Made by a program: the position numbers and the translations under genes. Under the pieces are notes generated by a model. The model searched no databases. It was not told the DNA's origin and worked only from the letters and a program-made list of their open reading frames with translations. DNA of 64,000 nucleotides from positions 1 through 64,000 of the forward strand of contig JAAYBV010000070.1 in NCBI GenBank assembly GCA_012744475.1, in the 5' to 3' direction. How positions within the stretch are numbered: position 1 is the first letter of the stretch; each line of letters begins with the position of its first letter. The stretch comes from Phycisphaerae bacterium (GTDB taxonomy: Bacteria > Planctomycetota > Phycisphaerae > Sedimentisphaerales > Anaerobacaceae). This document shows, piece after piece, positions 50,604 through 59,521 of the stretch.

Positions 50604-51035
50604 ATGAGATACCTGGCGATAGACCATGGCAGTAGGCGAGTAGGGCTGGCTATCTGTGACGCCCAGGAGACCATCGCATCGCCTCTGTGCGTGCTGAACG
50701 GCCGAGCAGACGTCCTGACCCGGATTGCCGAGATTGTCGAGACCGAGGGCGTTGGAGCCATTGTGATGGGCCTGCCGCTGAACATGGACGGCTCTGAGGG
50801 GCCTCAGGCCGGCAGGGCCAGGGCCTTCGCCCAGCGGCTTGCTCGCCACGTCGACCTGCCCGTGCATTTCCAGGACGAGCGGCTCAGCAGCTTCAGTGCC
50901 GGGGAGAAGCTGGAGCCGGCCGGCCTGTCCAGGGCCCGCAAGCGGGACCTCCTCGATGCGGTGGCGGCGGCCGAGATATTGCAGTCGTTCCTGGAGGAAA
51001 GGGCTTCCAGGGAGGGCCAGCAGGGGACCACGTAG
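50604..51035 (+). CDS. ruvX: YqgF/RuvX-family putative Holliday junction resolvase
   Basis: The 143-aa RNase H-fold nuclease acts in 16S rRNA 5' maturation and is annotated as an alternative Holliday junction resolvase. The acidic triad regions are visible: YLAIDHGSRRVGLAICDAQE at the N-terminus, IVMGLPLNMDGSEGPQA in the middle and VHFQDERLSSFSA, with KRDLLDAVAAAEILQSFLEE at the end. Length matches the family. It starts 32 bases after manC and may share its transcript. Confidence 0.93.
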   Translation: MRYLAIDHGSRRVGLAICDAQETIASPLCVLNGRADVLTRIAEIVETEGVGAIVMGLPLNMDGSEGPQAGRARAFAQRLARHVDLPVHFQDERLSSFSAGEKLEPAGLSRARKRDLLDAVAAAEILQSFLEERASREGQQGTT

Positions 51036-51119
51036 GTTGTCCGGCCTGTATCCGGGGGGGCTCGATGAGGGTGGTTGGGCAGACCAGGGCATATTTTTGG
51101 CCCCGCGCGGGGAAAAAGG

Positions 51120-51149
51120 CTTGCGAAAATCGTCGCAAGTCGTTTAGAT
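51120..51149 (+). promoter_or_regulatory. Candidate rpsO promoter overlapping an inverted repeat
   Basis: TTGCGA (51121-51126) and TTAGAT (51144-51149) are 17 bases apart. The -35 box is half of an inverted repeat CTTGCGA-6-TCGCAAG (51120-51139), a possible operator. Confidence 0.4.
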
Positions 51150-51218
51150 TAAAGGATTCATAATTCGAGTGTAAAGTCAACCTCAAGTGAGGCGCACCAG
51201 GAAGGGCATTAGGAAAAC

Positions 51219-51485
51219 ATGCTGACGAAAGAACAGAAAGGCCAGATTCTCACCGATTTCGAGACGCACGAAGGGGACACCGGGTCCCCCGAAGTGCAGA
51301 TCGCACTTCTGACCAAGCGGATCAACGACCTGACCGAACACCTCAAGGACCACCCGAAGGACCACTCTTCCCGTCGCGGTCTGCTCAAGATGGTCGGCAA
51401 CCGCTCGGCGCTGCTGAGGTACGTTCGTGACAAGGATGTCAAGCGCTACCAGGCTGTCATCACCCGCCTTGGGCTGCGAAAATAG
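51219..51485 (+). CDS. rpsO: 30S ribosomal protein S15
   Basis: The 88-aa small-subunit protein binds the central domain of 16S rRNA. The family core is complete: [56 protein letters not shown] and ITRLGLRK. It is one residue shorter than the common 89. An AGGA precedes ATG 51219. The pnp gene follows, the conserved bacterial rpsO-pnp order in which PNPase and S15 levels are often regulated after transcription. Confidence 0.97.
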   Translation: MLTKEQKGQILTDFETHEGDTGSPEVQIALLTKRINDLTEHLKDHPKDHSSRRGLLKMVGNRSALLRYVRDKDVKRYQAVITRLGLRK

Positions 51486-51612
51486 CACAACCCTGTGTAT
51501 CACTGCCACGGGCCCCAGACCGCTCACGCGACGTGGACGACGCAGGCTCGTTCGGAAGGTGGGATGCCTTCTTGCTCGCTAGCGCACATACGCACAAACC
51601 AGTGAGGTAGTT

Positions 51613-53778
51613 ATGTCGGATGTTCATAGTGTTTCGAGAGAAATCGGGGGCCGAACGCTCACCATCGAGACCGGGCGCATTGCCCGCCAGGCCGATGGAG
51701 CGGTCATGGTGCGGTACGGCGAGACGGTCGTTCTCGTCACCGCGGTCACGGCCCCTCCGCGATTCGAAGATATCGATTTCTTCCCCCTGAGCGTCGATTA
51801 CCGCGAGAAGCACAGCGCCGCGGGCAAGTTCCCGGGCGGGTTCATCAAACGGGAAGGCCGCCCGAGCACCAAAGAGATCCTCACGGCCCGCATGATCGAT
51901 CGGCCGATCCGCCCATTGTTCCCCGACGGGTATTTCGAGGAAGTCCAGATCATGGCCTCCGTGCTGAGCGCGGACCGCGAGAACGATCCGGACGTCCCCG
52001 CCATGATCGGCGCCAGTGCGGCGCTGTCGATCAGCAAGATCCCGTTCCAGGGTCCGATCGGCATGTGCCGTCTGGGTCGCGTCGACGGCCAGTTCGTGAT
52101 CAACCCCACCTACCAGCAGGCCGAACAGAGCGACATCGCCGTGCTCGTCGGAGGGCGCAAGGAAGCGATCAACATGCTGGAGGTCGGCGCCAAGGAACTG
52201 CCCGAAGACGTCGTCGCGGCGGCGATTGCCAAGGCCCACGAAGCCGTTCGGGAAGTGGTCGAGATGATCGAGGAACTCCAGCAGAAGGCGGGTGTCGAGA
52301 AGGAGATTCCCCTGGCGGAGTTGAATCAGGACCTGTACGCGAAGATCAAGGCGGAGATCTCGGGGCGACTTCGCGAGTTGAAAGACATTCCTGGCAAGCA
52401 GGCTCGCAACGACGCGGTCAACGAGTTTCTGGCCGAGGTGCAGACGCGGTATATCGAGGCGGGTGCGGCCGACGGCTCGGCGGCGGCGCCGGCGGATGCC
52501 GCGGCGCTCAAGACGATGCTCAAACGGATTCTCAGCAAGATCGAGTGCGAAGTTGTCCGAGAGATGATTCTCAGCGGCAAGCGGCCCGACGGTCGCGGCT
52601 ACAACGATGTGCGTCCCATCTCCTGTGAGGTGGCTCTGCTGCCCAGGACCCACGGTTCGGCTCTCTTCACTCGTGGAGAGACCCAGGCCCTCGTAAGCGT
52701 GACTCTGGGCACGATTCGCGACGCCCAGATCATCGACGGGCTGCTCGACGAGTACAGCCAGAGCTTCACCTATCACTACAATTTCCCGCCTTTCGCGGTC
52801 GGCGAGGTCAAGCCGATTCGGGGGCCGGGTCGCCGAGAGATCGGACACGGGGCGTTGGCCGAGCGTGCCCTTGAATACGTGCGGCCGGCAGGAGACAAAT
52901 TCGCCTATACGATGCGGCTGGTCTCCGACATCACCGAATCCAACGGGTCCAGTTCGATGGCCTCGGTCTGCGGCGGTTCGCTGGCTCTGATGGACGCGGG
53001 CGTGCCGATCAACCGCGCAGTCGCCGGCATCTCCGTCGGCATGGTCAGTGACGACAAGGGCAGATACGAGCTGTTGACCGACATTATCGGAGAGGAAGAT
53101 CATTTCGGCGACATGGATTTCAAGGTCGCCGGAACGACCGAGGGGATTACCGCCATCCAACTGGACATCAAGGCCGAGGGACTGCCGCACCAGATCATGG
53201 TCGAGGCACTGGGACGAGCCAGGACCGCCCGCCAGCACATCCTGGAGGTTATGAGCAAGGCCATCAGCGCGCCGCGTTCTGAGTTGAGCCAGTACGCGCC
53301 GAAGCTCATCACGATCGAGATCGATCCCGAGTTCATCGGAAAGGTGATCGGCCCCGGCGGCAAGATGATCAAGAGCCTCCAGGAACAGACCGACACGACG
53401 ATCGAGATCGAGGAGGACGGCACGGTGTTCATCAGTTGCGTCGGAGGCGACGGTCACCTCAAGGCCAAGGCGATGATCGAGGCCATGACGCAGCCGCCGG
53501 AGGTCGGACGTCTTTACAAGGACTCCAAGGTCGTCACGATCAAGGACTTCGGCGTCTTCGTCGAGATTGCACCCGGCGTCGAGGGGCTTTGTCACATCAG
53601 CGAACTGAGTGGAGGCTACGTCAAGCAGGTCGAGGATGTCTGCAAGCTTGGGGACCTGATCCCGGTCAAGCTCATCTCCATCGATGACCAGGGCCGGCTC
53701 AAGCTCTCGCGCAAGGCCGCCTTGGCGGAACTCGGCATCAAGGAAGAGAGGAAACCTCGGCCCCACGACAAGCGATAA
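51613..53778 (+). CDS. pnp: Polyribonucleotide nucleotidyltransferase (PNPase)
   Basis: The 721-aa trimeric 3'-5' phosphorolytic exoribonuclease acts in RNA turnover. Two RNase PH domains are present: the first with KFPGGFIKREGRPS and DRPIRPLFPDGY, the second with GKRPDGRGYNDVRPISCEV, RTHGSALFTRGETQALVSVT and the catalytic DIIGEEDHFGDMDFKVAGT. A KH domain (VIGPGGKMIKSLQEQT) and an S1 domain (VVTIKDFGVFVEIAPGVEGL) follow. A short Ala/Asp insertion (SAAAPADAAAL) lies between the PH domains. Length is normal. Confidence 0.97.
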   Translation: MSDVHSVSREIGGRTLTIETGRIARQADGAVMVRYGETVVLVTAVTAPPRFEDIDFFPLSVDYREKHSAAGKFPGGFIKREGRPSTKEILTARMIDRPIRPLFPDGYFEEVQIMASVLSADRENDPDVPAMIGASAALSISKIPFQGPIGMCRLGRVDGQFVINPTYQQAEQSDIAVLVGGRKEAINMLEVGAKELPEDVVAAAIAKAHEAVREVVEMIEELQQKAGVEKEIPLAELNQDLYAKIKAEISGRLRELKDIPGKQARNDAVNEFLAEVQTRYIEAGAADGSAAAPADAAALKTMLKRILSKIECEVVREMILSGKRPDGRGYNDVRPISCEVALLPRTHGSALFTRGETQALVSVTLGTIRDAQIIDGLLDEYSQSFTYHYNFPPFAVGEVKPIRGPGRREIGHGALAERALEYVRPAGDKFAYTMRLVSDITESNGSSSMASVCGGSLALMDAGVPINRAVAGISVGMVSDDKGRYELLTDIIGEEDHFGDMDFKVAGTTEGITAIQLDIKAEGLPHQIMVEALGRARTARQHILEVMSKAISAPRSELSQYAPKLITIEIDPEFIGKVIGPGGKMIKSLQEQTDTTIEIEEDGTVFISCVGGDGHLKAKAMIEAMTQPPEVGRLYKDSKVVTIKDFGVFVEIAPGVEGLCHISELSGGYVKQVEDVCKLGDLIPVKLISIDDQGRLKLSRKAALAELGIKEERKPRPHDKR

Positions 53779-53942
53779 GTTCCTTCGTTGGCAGTAGGGC
53801 CGACGGAGTCATCAGAAGAAAAGATTGTTCCGAGCCGAAACTCAGAAGGGCGCAACACCGGGCCACAGCCAGGCCGGATCTTCTGATCTTTCGGCTCTTG
53901 GTTTTGGGGCATCAGGGGAAAGCCAGGCGGGGTGACAGGCGC

Positions 53943-54797
53943 GTGAAACCGTTTATCGGCGGAGTCATTCTGGCTCTTGTGATCGTGGTTCCGGCCACAG
54001 CGCTCCTGCTTCGCAGAGTCAGCCGCCGGGCGGGCGCAGGACAGGCGCCTCAGGCGGACCCTGACGAGACGTTGACGCGTCTGACAGGCGAGCTGGCCCA
54101 TGAGATCAAGAATCCGCTCTCGACCATCAAGGTGAACCTGAAGCTTACGAAAGAGGCCCTGGAGGACATCGATCTTCGCGAGTCGTCCAAGTCGGCTGTA
54201 GATCGGTGCCAGCAGGGACTGTCCAGTGCCATGAGGAAGATCACAGTGATCCAGAAGGAGACAGACCGGCTTGAACAGATCGTGGACGGCTTTCTCCGCT
54301 ATGTGAAGCGTCCTGACCTGCAACTGGTCACGATGGACCTCAATGAGCTGGTCGGAGACATGGTTGATTTCTATCTGCCCCAGGCCTACAGCCATTCGCT
54401 CACCCTGCGGCACAGTCTTGCGGCCGAGCCCTTGATCTGCCGGGTCGATGCCGGGGCCCTGAAACAGGTGCTGCTGAACCTGCTGATCAACGCGCAGCAG
54501 GCCATGGACGGTGGCGGCGAGCTGATGATCCGAACGCAGCCGCGTCCGAGCAGGGCGGTGATCCAGATCAGTGACACCGGCAGGGGGATACCCGCGGAGA
54601 AGCTGACCACGATCTTTCAGCCCTATTGCTCGTTCCGTACCGGCGGCACAGGGCTAGGCCTGGCAACCGCCAAGAAGATCGTGGAGTCGCACGGTGGAAC
54701 GATCTCCGTGCACAGCGAGGTCGGCAAAGGGACCTCCTTCACCATCGAGCTGCCACTGGCGGGCGCGGCCCGTGCGTCGAATGAGGTGAACCCATGA
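53943..54797 (+). CDS. Membrane-anchored sensor histidine kinase, NtrB/ZraS-like
   Basis: The 284-aa kinase has one N-terminal membrane helix (VILALVIVVPATALLLRRV). It goes almost directly to the HisKA H-box LTGELAHEIKNPLSTIKVNL and then to the HATPase: N-box LKQVLLNLLINAQQAMDGG, G1 ISDTGRGIPAEKL, F-box FQPYCSF and G2 GGTGLGLATAKKIV. No PAS, HAMP or periplasmic sensor domain is present, so the signal may come from partner proteins or the membrane. The GTG start at 53943 gives the membrane helix; upstream codons are non-homologous. The stop overlaps the response regulator start (ATGA). Confidence 0.88.
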   Translation: MKPFIGGVILALVIVVPATALLLRRVSRRAGAGQAPQADPDETLTRLTGELAHEIKNPLSTIKVNLKLTKEALEDIDLRESSKSAVDRCQQGLSSAMRKITVIQKETDRLEQIVDGFLRYVKRPDLQLVTMDLNELVGDMVDFYLPQAYSHSLTLRHSLAAEPLICRVDAGALKQVLLNLLINAQQAMDGGGELMIRTQPRPSRAVIQISDTGRGIPAEKLTTIFQPYCSFRTGGTGLGLATAKKIVESHGGTISVHSEVGKGTSFTIELPLAGAARASNEVNP

Positions 54798-56161
54798 CGG
54801 AACACAAGCCCGTGGTTCTGGTCGTAGACGACGAGCGAGACCACGCCGATGGGATCGTCGAGGCCCTGGAGCGTCTGCCGGTCAAGGCTCTGGCGGTCTA
54901 CACCGGTGAGGACGCCATCGAGATGGTGCGTCGCCGCCGGGTGGACGTGGTTGTGACGGATCTGAAGCTGGAAGGTCAGGCCGACGGCCTGGACGTGCTG
55001 CGCGAGGCCCGGCAGCACAGCGATTCGACCCAGGTAATTCTGATCACGGCCTATGCGACGATCGAAAACTGCAAAGAGGCGATCAAACAGGGGGCGTTCG
55101 ACTATCTGGTCAAGCCGCTCGACATCGACCAGTTGCGTACGCTGGTGGAGCAGGCCAGCCGCAAGGCCGCCAGCGCCGACCAGGGACGCACGCCGTCGGA
55201 GCGAAACCAGGAACGCTTCCTCTTCGAGGGCATCAAAGGCAACAGCCCGGCCATGCAGGGGATCTTTGAGATCGTCCGTCGCGTCGCGCCCACGAACATC
55301 GCGGTGCTGATCGAAGGGCCTTCGGGGACCGGCAAGGAGCTTCTGGCCCGGGCGATCCACGACAACTCGCTGCGTCGCACCAAGCCGTTCCGGCCGGTCA
55401 ACTGCGCCGGCCTGACGGAAACCCTGCTCGAGAGCGAGCTGTTCGGACACGTCAGGGGCGCCTTCACCGGCGCCAACACCGACCGCAAGGGACTCTTTGA
55501 AATCGCGCACGAGGGCACGCTGTTTCTCGACGAGATCGGGGATATGCCTTTGAACATGCAGGCCAAGCTGCTCCGCGTTCTCGAAGACGGCCTGGTCATC
55601 CCCGTCGGTTCCAGCAAGGCGATTTCGGTGGATGTGCGGATCATCAGTGCCACCAATCACAGCCTGAGCAGACTGATCGAACAGAACAGATTTCGCGAGG
55701 ACCTGTATTTTCGGATCAAGGGAGTGAGTGTCTCGCTGCCGGCGTTGCGGGAGCGTCCGGAAGACATTCCGCTGCTCGTGGAGCATTTCCTGCAGGAAGC
55801 TGTCGAAGAGATCGGCTCGAACGTGCGTGGCGTGAGCGACGCGGCGATGCAGATTCTGGTCGGCCACGACTGGCCCGGCAATGTCCGGCAGCTCAAGAAC
55901 GCCGTTCGGACCATGGTCGTGATGTGCGATCGGGACCGGCTCGACGTTCAGGACATCCCGCCGGAGATTTCGCGCCGGCGCCAACTGACCGGCGCCAGCG
56001 CCTCGCCTTCAAACTTGGCCGGCGTCTCGCTCAACGATATCGAAAAGAAAGCCATCGTCGATACGCTCGCCAGGACCGAGGGCAATCGCGAGAAAGCCGC
56101 TAAGATTCTCGGCATCGGCGAGCGCACGCTCTACCGCAAGATCAAAGAGTACAACCTGTAA
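54794..56161 (+). CDS. Sigma54-dependent response regulator, NtrC family
   Basis: The 455-aa protein has a receiver domain with the phospho-acceptor Asp in VDVVVTDLKLEG and Lys in YLVKPLDID. The AAA+ domain follows: Walker A GPSGTGKELLARAIH, GAFTGA loop GHVRGAFTGANTDRKGL, Walker B GTLFLDEIGDMP and arginine motif FREDLYFRIKGVSV. The GAFTGA loop marks contact with sigma54 RNA polymerase. A Fis-type helix-turn-helix ends the protein (KILGIGERTLYRKIKEY). It forms a pair with the upstream kinase, overlapping by 4 bases. Targets are unknown. Confidence 0.94.
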   Translation: MTEHKPVVLVVDDERDHADGIVEALERLPVKALAVYTGEDAIEMVRRRRVDVVVTDLKLEGQADGLDVLREARQHSDSTQVILITAYATIENCKEAIKQGAFDYLVKPLDIDQLRTLVEQASRKAASADQGRTPSERNQERFLFEGIKGNSPAMQGIFEIVRRVAPTNIAVLIEGPSGTGKELLARAIHDNSLRRTKPFRPVNCAGLTETLLESELFGHVRGAFTGANTDRKGLFEIAHEGTLFLDEIGDMPLNMQAKLLRVLEDGLVIPVGSSKAISVDVRIISATNHSLSRLIEQNRFREDLYFRIKGVSVSLPALRERPEDIPLLVEHFLQEAVEEIGSNVRGVSDAAMQILVGHDWPGNVRQLKNAVRTMVVMCDRDRLDVQDIPPEISRRRQLTGASASPSNLAGVSLNDIEKKAIVDTLARTEGNREKAAKILGIGERTLYRKIKEYNL

Positions 56162-56186
56162 TCTGTCTTGCGCGGCGGGCACGGTC

Positions 56187-56840
56187 TCAATCCGCCAGAA
56201 GGCTGGGCCGCATCCGTTGGAGCCAGTCGGGCAGATCGTCCCGCGTCACCTCGGCCCACAACCCTTTTCGCAGCGCACGGGCGCTGGCCTCCAGTTCCCC
56301 GTACTTGTGGAAGTAGCTGTGTTTGAACCGCAGGTCGGCGTAGGCGTACCCTTCGGTCAGCATCGCCTCGTTGAGCACGGTGCCGTCGTCAAGCTCCAGG
56401 TAGGCGAGCAATCTGCCATAATTGCACCGCGTGCGATCGCCTTCGTCGAGATGCACGGTCACCTGTCTGCCGGAGATCCGCGTGCGTGTAAACGCCGTCG
56501 CTTCCTCGGCAAAGCGGGCGGGACGGCGATCTTTGTAGTTCATCTCGGGCGCATCGATCCCGAGCAGACGAACCCTTGTCGTCGCGTGTTGGCCGTCGGG
56601 CGCGTCCACGTCCACCGTGTCGCCGTCCAGAACGGAGACGACACGGAACGCTTTGCCGTGATAGCGGGTCCTGTCCCGAGCGGCGGATTGTCCGGGTGAA
56701 TCGCCCTGTGCGATCCGGCGAGGGGAGATCACGCTCCGGTCGAGCCAGACCAGGAGGACGAGTCCCACGAGACTCGCGCCGGTCAGAACCACCCGCGCGC
56801 GTCTGCTCCAAACGCGAGTTGGTCGTCGCGGCCGGGTCAA
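56187..56840 (-). CDS. Staphylococcal-nuclease-like (TNase) protein, membrane-anchored
   Basis: The 217-aa protein has a hydrophobic segment near residues 17-34 (VVLTGASLVGLVLLVWL) and then an SNase domain. Visible landmarks are VVSVLDGDTVDVD, TRVRLLGIDAPEMN with the catalytic Arg/Glu region, YGRLLAYLELDDGTVLNEAM and GYAYADLRF. It probably acts outside the cytoplasmic membrane on nucleic acid; some family members are non-catalytic. No ATG is available: TTG 56840 overlaps the lysC stop (TTGA) and keeps the arginine-rich N-terminal anchor. It is the last gene of the hom-apgM-lysC run. Confidence 0.82.
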   Translation of the reverse strand: MTRPRRPTRVWSRRARVVLTGASLVGLVLLVWLDRSVISPRRIAQGDSPGQSAARDRTRYHGKAFRVVSVLDGDTVDVDAPDGQHATTRVRLLGIDAPEMNYKDRRPARFAEEATAFTRTRISGRQVTVHLDEGDRTRCNYGRLLAYLELDDGTVLNEAMLTEGYAYADLRFKHSYFHKYGELEASARALRKGLWAEVTRDDLPDWLQRMRPSLLAD

Positions 56841-58201
56841 TGGACCTTGCCTATCTTCAGCAGCGCGTGGCCCAGGGCCTGGACCGCATGCTTGCGGTCG
56901 ATCTCCTTGACGCCGAACATGATGCTGATCTCGGAGGAGCCCTGGTTGATCATCTCGATATTGACGCCGGCATCCGCCAGAGCGGCACACGCCCTTGCGG
57001 CAACACCCACCGCGTACCGCATGCCTTCTCCGACGATCATGACCAGCGAGAGGCCGTGCTCGATCGTCACATCGTCCACCTGAAGCTCGGTGCGAATCCG
57101 CGTGAGCACCTGCTCTTCCTTCTCCGGCGTCAGCGGCGCGCTTCGCAGGATCACCGACATGTCGTCAATGCCGGATGGCACGTGCTCGAAGGACAGGCGC
57201 TCGTCTTCCAGGACCTGCAGCAAACGGCGGCCGAAGCCCAGTTCCCGGTTCATCATGTACTTGTGCAGGAAGATCGCGCTGAATCCGTCCGCGCTGGCGA
57301 TGCCGGTGATCTCCCCCTGCTCGTATTTGCGTTCGGCTACGATCATGGTACCGGGCGCTTCGGGCCGGTTAGTGTTCTTGATGCAAATGGGAACCTTGGC
57401 GCGGACCGCGGGAACGATGGCTTCGTCGTGGAATACGCCGAAGCCGGCATACGACAATTCCCGCATTTCCCGGAACGTCAGGAGGTTGATCGCCGGCGCA
57501 TCGGGCACGAGACGCGGGTCCAGAGCGAACACTGAATCGACGTCGGTGAAGTTCTCGTAGACGTCGGCCTCCACGGCGGCCGCGAGAATGGCCCCGGTGA
57601 TGTCCGAACCGCCGCGAGGAAACGTGGCGACCTCTCCCTGGCGTGTGTAGCCGAAGAACCCGGGGAAGATGATGATCTCCTGCGCGTCTCGCAGCGACTT
57701 GAGGCTGAGAAAGGACTCAGGCAGGACCTGGGCGTTGCCGAAATCGCCGCTCAGGAGCAGACCGGCCTCTTTCGGATCGACGTAACGAGCCGGGATGCCC
57801 TGGTTGACGAAGACCTGCGCGACAATCTTGGCATTGTTGTCTTCACCGGACGCCTTGATCGTATCCATGAATTGGGCGTTGTTGCTGGAACGACGAGCGA
57901 TGCGATCCCGCAGATCGGACTCAATCTCGCCGACGATGGAGGCGTCCAGACCTAACTCCCGCTGGATCTCAGCGTATCGTCCGACCACCACAGCCAGTTC
58001 CTGCTCATAGGGCCGGCCCGCAATGACGGCATCGGCCAGGGCAATGAGCAGGTCGGTCACTTTGATGTCTCTGGAGAAACGCTTGCCCGGCGCCGAGACC
58101 ACGACGATCCGCCGGTCCGGGTCGGCTTTGATGATTTTGACCACCTTCAATATCTGTTTGGCGTCCGCTACGGACGATCCTCCGAATTTCGCGACTTTCA
58201 T
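56837..58201 (-). CDS. lysC: Aspartate kinase
   Basis: The 454-aa enzyme phosphorylates aspartate, the first step to lysine, threonine and methionine. The N-terminal kinase domain starts VAKFGGSSVADAKQI, with FPRGGSDITGAILAAAVEAD and DVDSVFALDPRLVPDAPAIN further on. Two C-terminal ACT domains (SVILRSAPLTPEKEEQVLTR, NIEMINQGSSEISIMFGV) would give amino-acid feedback control. ATG 58201 is preceded by AAGGGGA. The gene follows apgM by 63 bases, in a biosynthetic run beginning with hom. Confidence 0.95.
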   Translation of the reverse strand: MKVAKFGGSSVADAKQILKVVKIIKADPDRRIVVVSAPGKRFSRDIKVTDLLIALADAVIAGRPYEQELAVVVGRYAEIQRELGLDASIVGEIESDLRDRIARRSSNNAQFMDTIKASGEDNNAKIVAQVFVNQGIPARYVDPKEAGLLLSGDFGNAQVLPESFLSLKSLRDAQEIIIFPGFFGYTRQGEVATFPRGGSDITGAILAAAVEADVYENFTDVDSVFALDPRLVPDAPAINLLTFREMRELSYAGFGVFHDEAIVPAVRAKVPICIKNTNRPEAPGTMIVAERKYEQGEITGIASADGFSAIFLHKYMMNRELGFGRRLLQVLEDERLSFEHVPSGIDDMSVILRSAPLTPEKEEQVLTRIRTELQVDDVTIEHGLSLVMIVGEGMRYAVGVAARACAALADAGVNIEMINQGSSEISIMFGVKEIDRKHAVQALGHALLKIGKVH

Positions 58202-58264
58202 GGTGTCCCCTTCTGTGGTTCCCCCTCCGTGACTACAGCATTTATCGCACGGTTACCCGGCTCC

Positions 58265-59461
58265 CTATCGGCCCGCGCTCTTGAGAAAATACTCCATGAG
58301 TTCACATCCGTTCTCGATCCGGAATCCCGACCTGGTGGCGTTGGACTCTCCGAAACCGAGGTGGAGAATGCCCGTCACGCCCGTGCCGGCCATGGCAAAC
58401 GGGACCGGCTCGGCCGAATGGGCTCCATGCCGCACCGGCGTGGGATGATCGGGCAGGACCAGGATGCGCCAGCTTTCGAAGCGCTCCAGGACTTCGAGCA
58501 CGGGTCCGACGATGTGCTTGTCTATCTCTTCGATCGCAGCCTTCTTGATCTCGGCGTGGCCCCCGTGCGACGCCTCGTCCGGCGCTTCGATATGAACAAA
58601 AACCAGATCATGGTCTTCGAGGGCTTCTATCGCCGCGGCGGCTTTGCCCTGGTAGTTGGTGTCGAACAGCCCTGTGGCGCCGGGGACCTCGATCAGGTCG
58701 AAGCCCACCAGCCTGGCCAGACCACGAACGAGATCGACCGCCGTGATCGCCGCACCGCAGATGCCAAACCGCTTGCGGAAGCTCTCCAGATGAGCCCGCT
58801 TGCCCTGGCCCCAGAGCCAGATCGAACTGACCTGATTCTCGCCAAGGTCGCGGCGGACGCGGTTGACGTCGTGGTCGGCGAAGACCTGCCGCGACAGGTT
58901 CATCAGCTCAATGAGCATGTCCGCCCCTTTGCCGCGCGGCAGCAGTTTCTCGACCGCGGTGCCGATGTGATCGTGCGGGGGATAGGTCCGGACGTCGAAA
59001 TCCATCCCTCGGCACACGAGCAGGTGCCGGTAGCTGACGCCGGGATGGAATGACAATCGCTCGTCGGTGATTCGTGTTTGCAGATCCCGGAGCAGGCTGG
59101 CCCCTTCTTCCGTCGTGATGTGCCCGGCGCTGTGATCGGCCATCTTACCGTCGGCGATTGTCACCAGGTTGCAGCGGAAGACCCAGTCGGAGGCCCCGAG
59201 CTTGATCCCCTGCGCCGCCGCCTCGATAGGCGCCCGGCCGGTGTAGTAGCGTGCCGGATCGTATCCCAGCAGGCTCATCTGGGCGACGTCGCTGCCCGGG
59301 TCCATGCCGCCAGGGACCGTCCGCACAAGACCCTGTCGGCCCTGCGTGGTGATCCGGTCCATGTTCGGCGTCTCGGCGGCTTCGAGAGCGGTCTTGCCGC
59401 CAAACAGCTCGATCGGCTCGTCGGCCGCTCCATCCGGGACGATGATTGCGTACTTTGTCAT
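58265..59461 (-). CDS. apgM: aPGM-family phosphoglycerate mutase-like, proposed homoserine kinase
   Basis: The 398-aa protein is of the archaeal-type cofactor-independent phosphoglycerate mutase family (alkaline phosphatase superfamily). The metal-ligand motif IIVPDGAADEP is at the start, the Ser nucleophile is in MDPGSDVAQMSLLGYDPARY, and HIEAPDEASHGGHAEIK and VLPDHPTPVRHGAHSAEPVP carry the other ligands. A subset of this family, found beside threonine genes in bacteria without ThrB, is annotated as a proposed homoserine kinase. Here it lies between hom and lysC, which favours that role over glycolysis. Start ATG 59461 has AGGT upstream. Confidence 0.88.
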   Translation of the reverse strand: MTKYAIIVPDGAADEPIELFGGKTALEAAETPNMDRITTQGRQGLVRTVPGGMDPGSDVAQMSLLGYDPARYYTGRAPIEAAAQGIKLGASDWVFRCNLVTIADGKMADHSAGHITTEEGASLLRDLQTRITDERLSFHPGVSYRHLLVCRGMDFDVRTYPPHDHIGTAVEKLLPRGKGADMLIELMNLSRQVFADHDVNRVRRDLGENQVSSIWLWGQGKRAHLESFRKRFGICGAAITAVDLVRGLARLVGFDLIEVPGATGLFDTNYQGKAAAAIEALEDHDLVFVHIEAPDEASHGGHAEIKKAAIEEIDKHIVGPVLEVLERFESWRILVLPDHPTPVRHGAHSAEPVPFAMAGTGVTGILHLGFGESNATRSGFRIENGCELMEYFLKSAGR

Positions 59462-59521
59462 AGCTTACCTGATCGGCGAATCCGAAGGCGAACTGCGGCG
59501 CCCGCCGCCGGTCGCGCGTGC

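Noticed and set aside
51460-53766. 768-codon minus-strand frame opposite pnp
   Set aside because: PNPase on the plus strand is unambiguous. The antisense frame has no recognisable fold.
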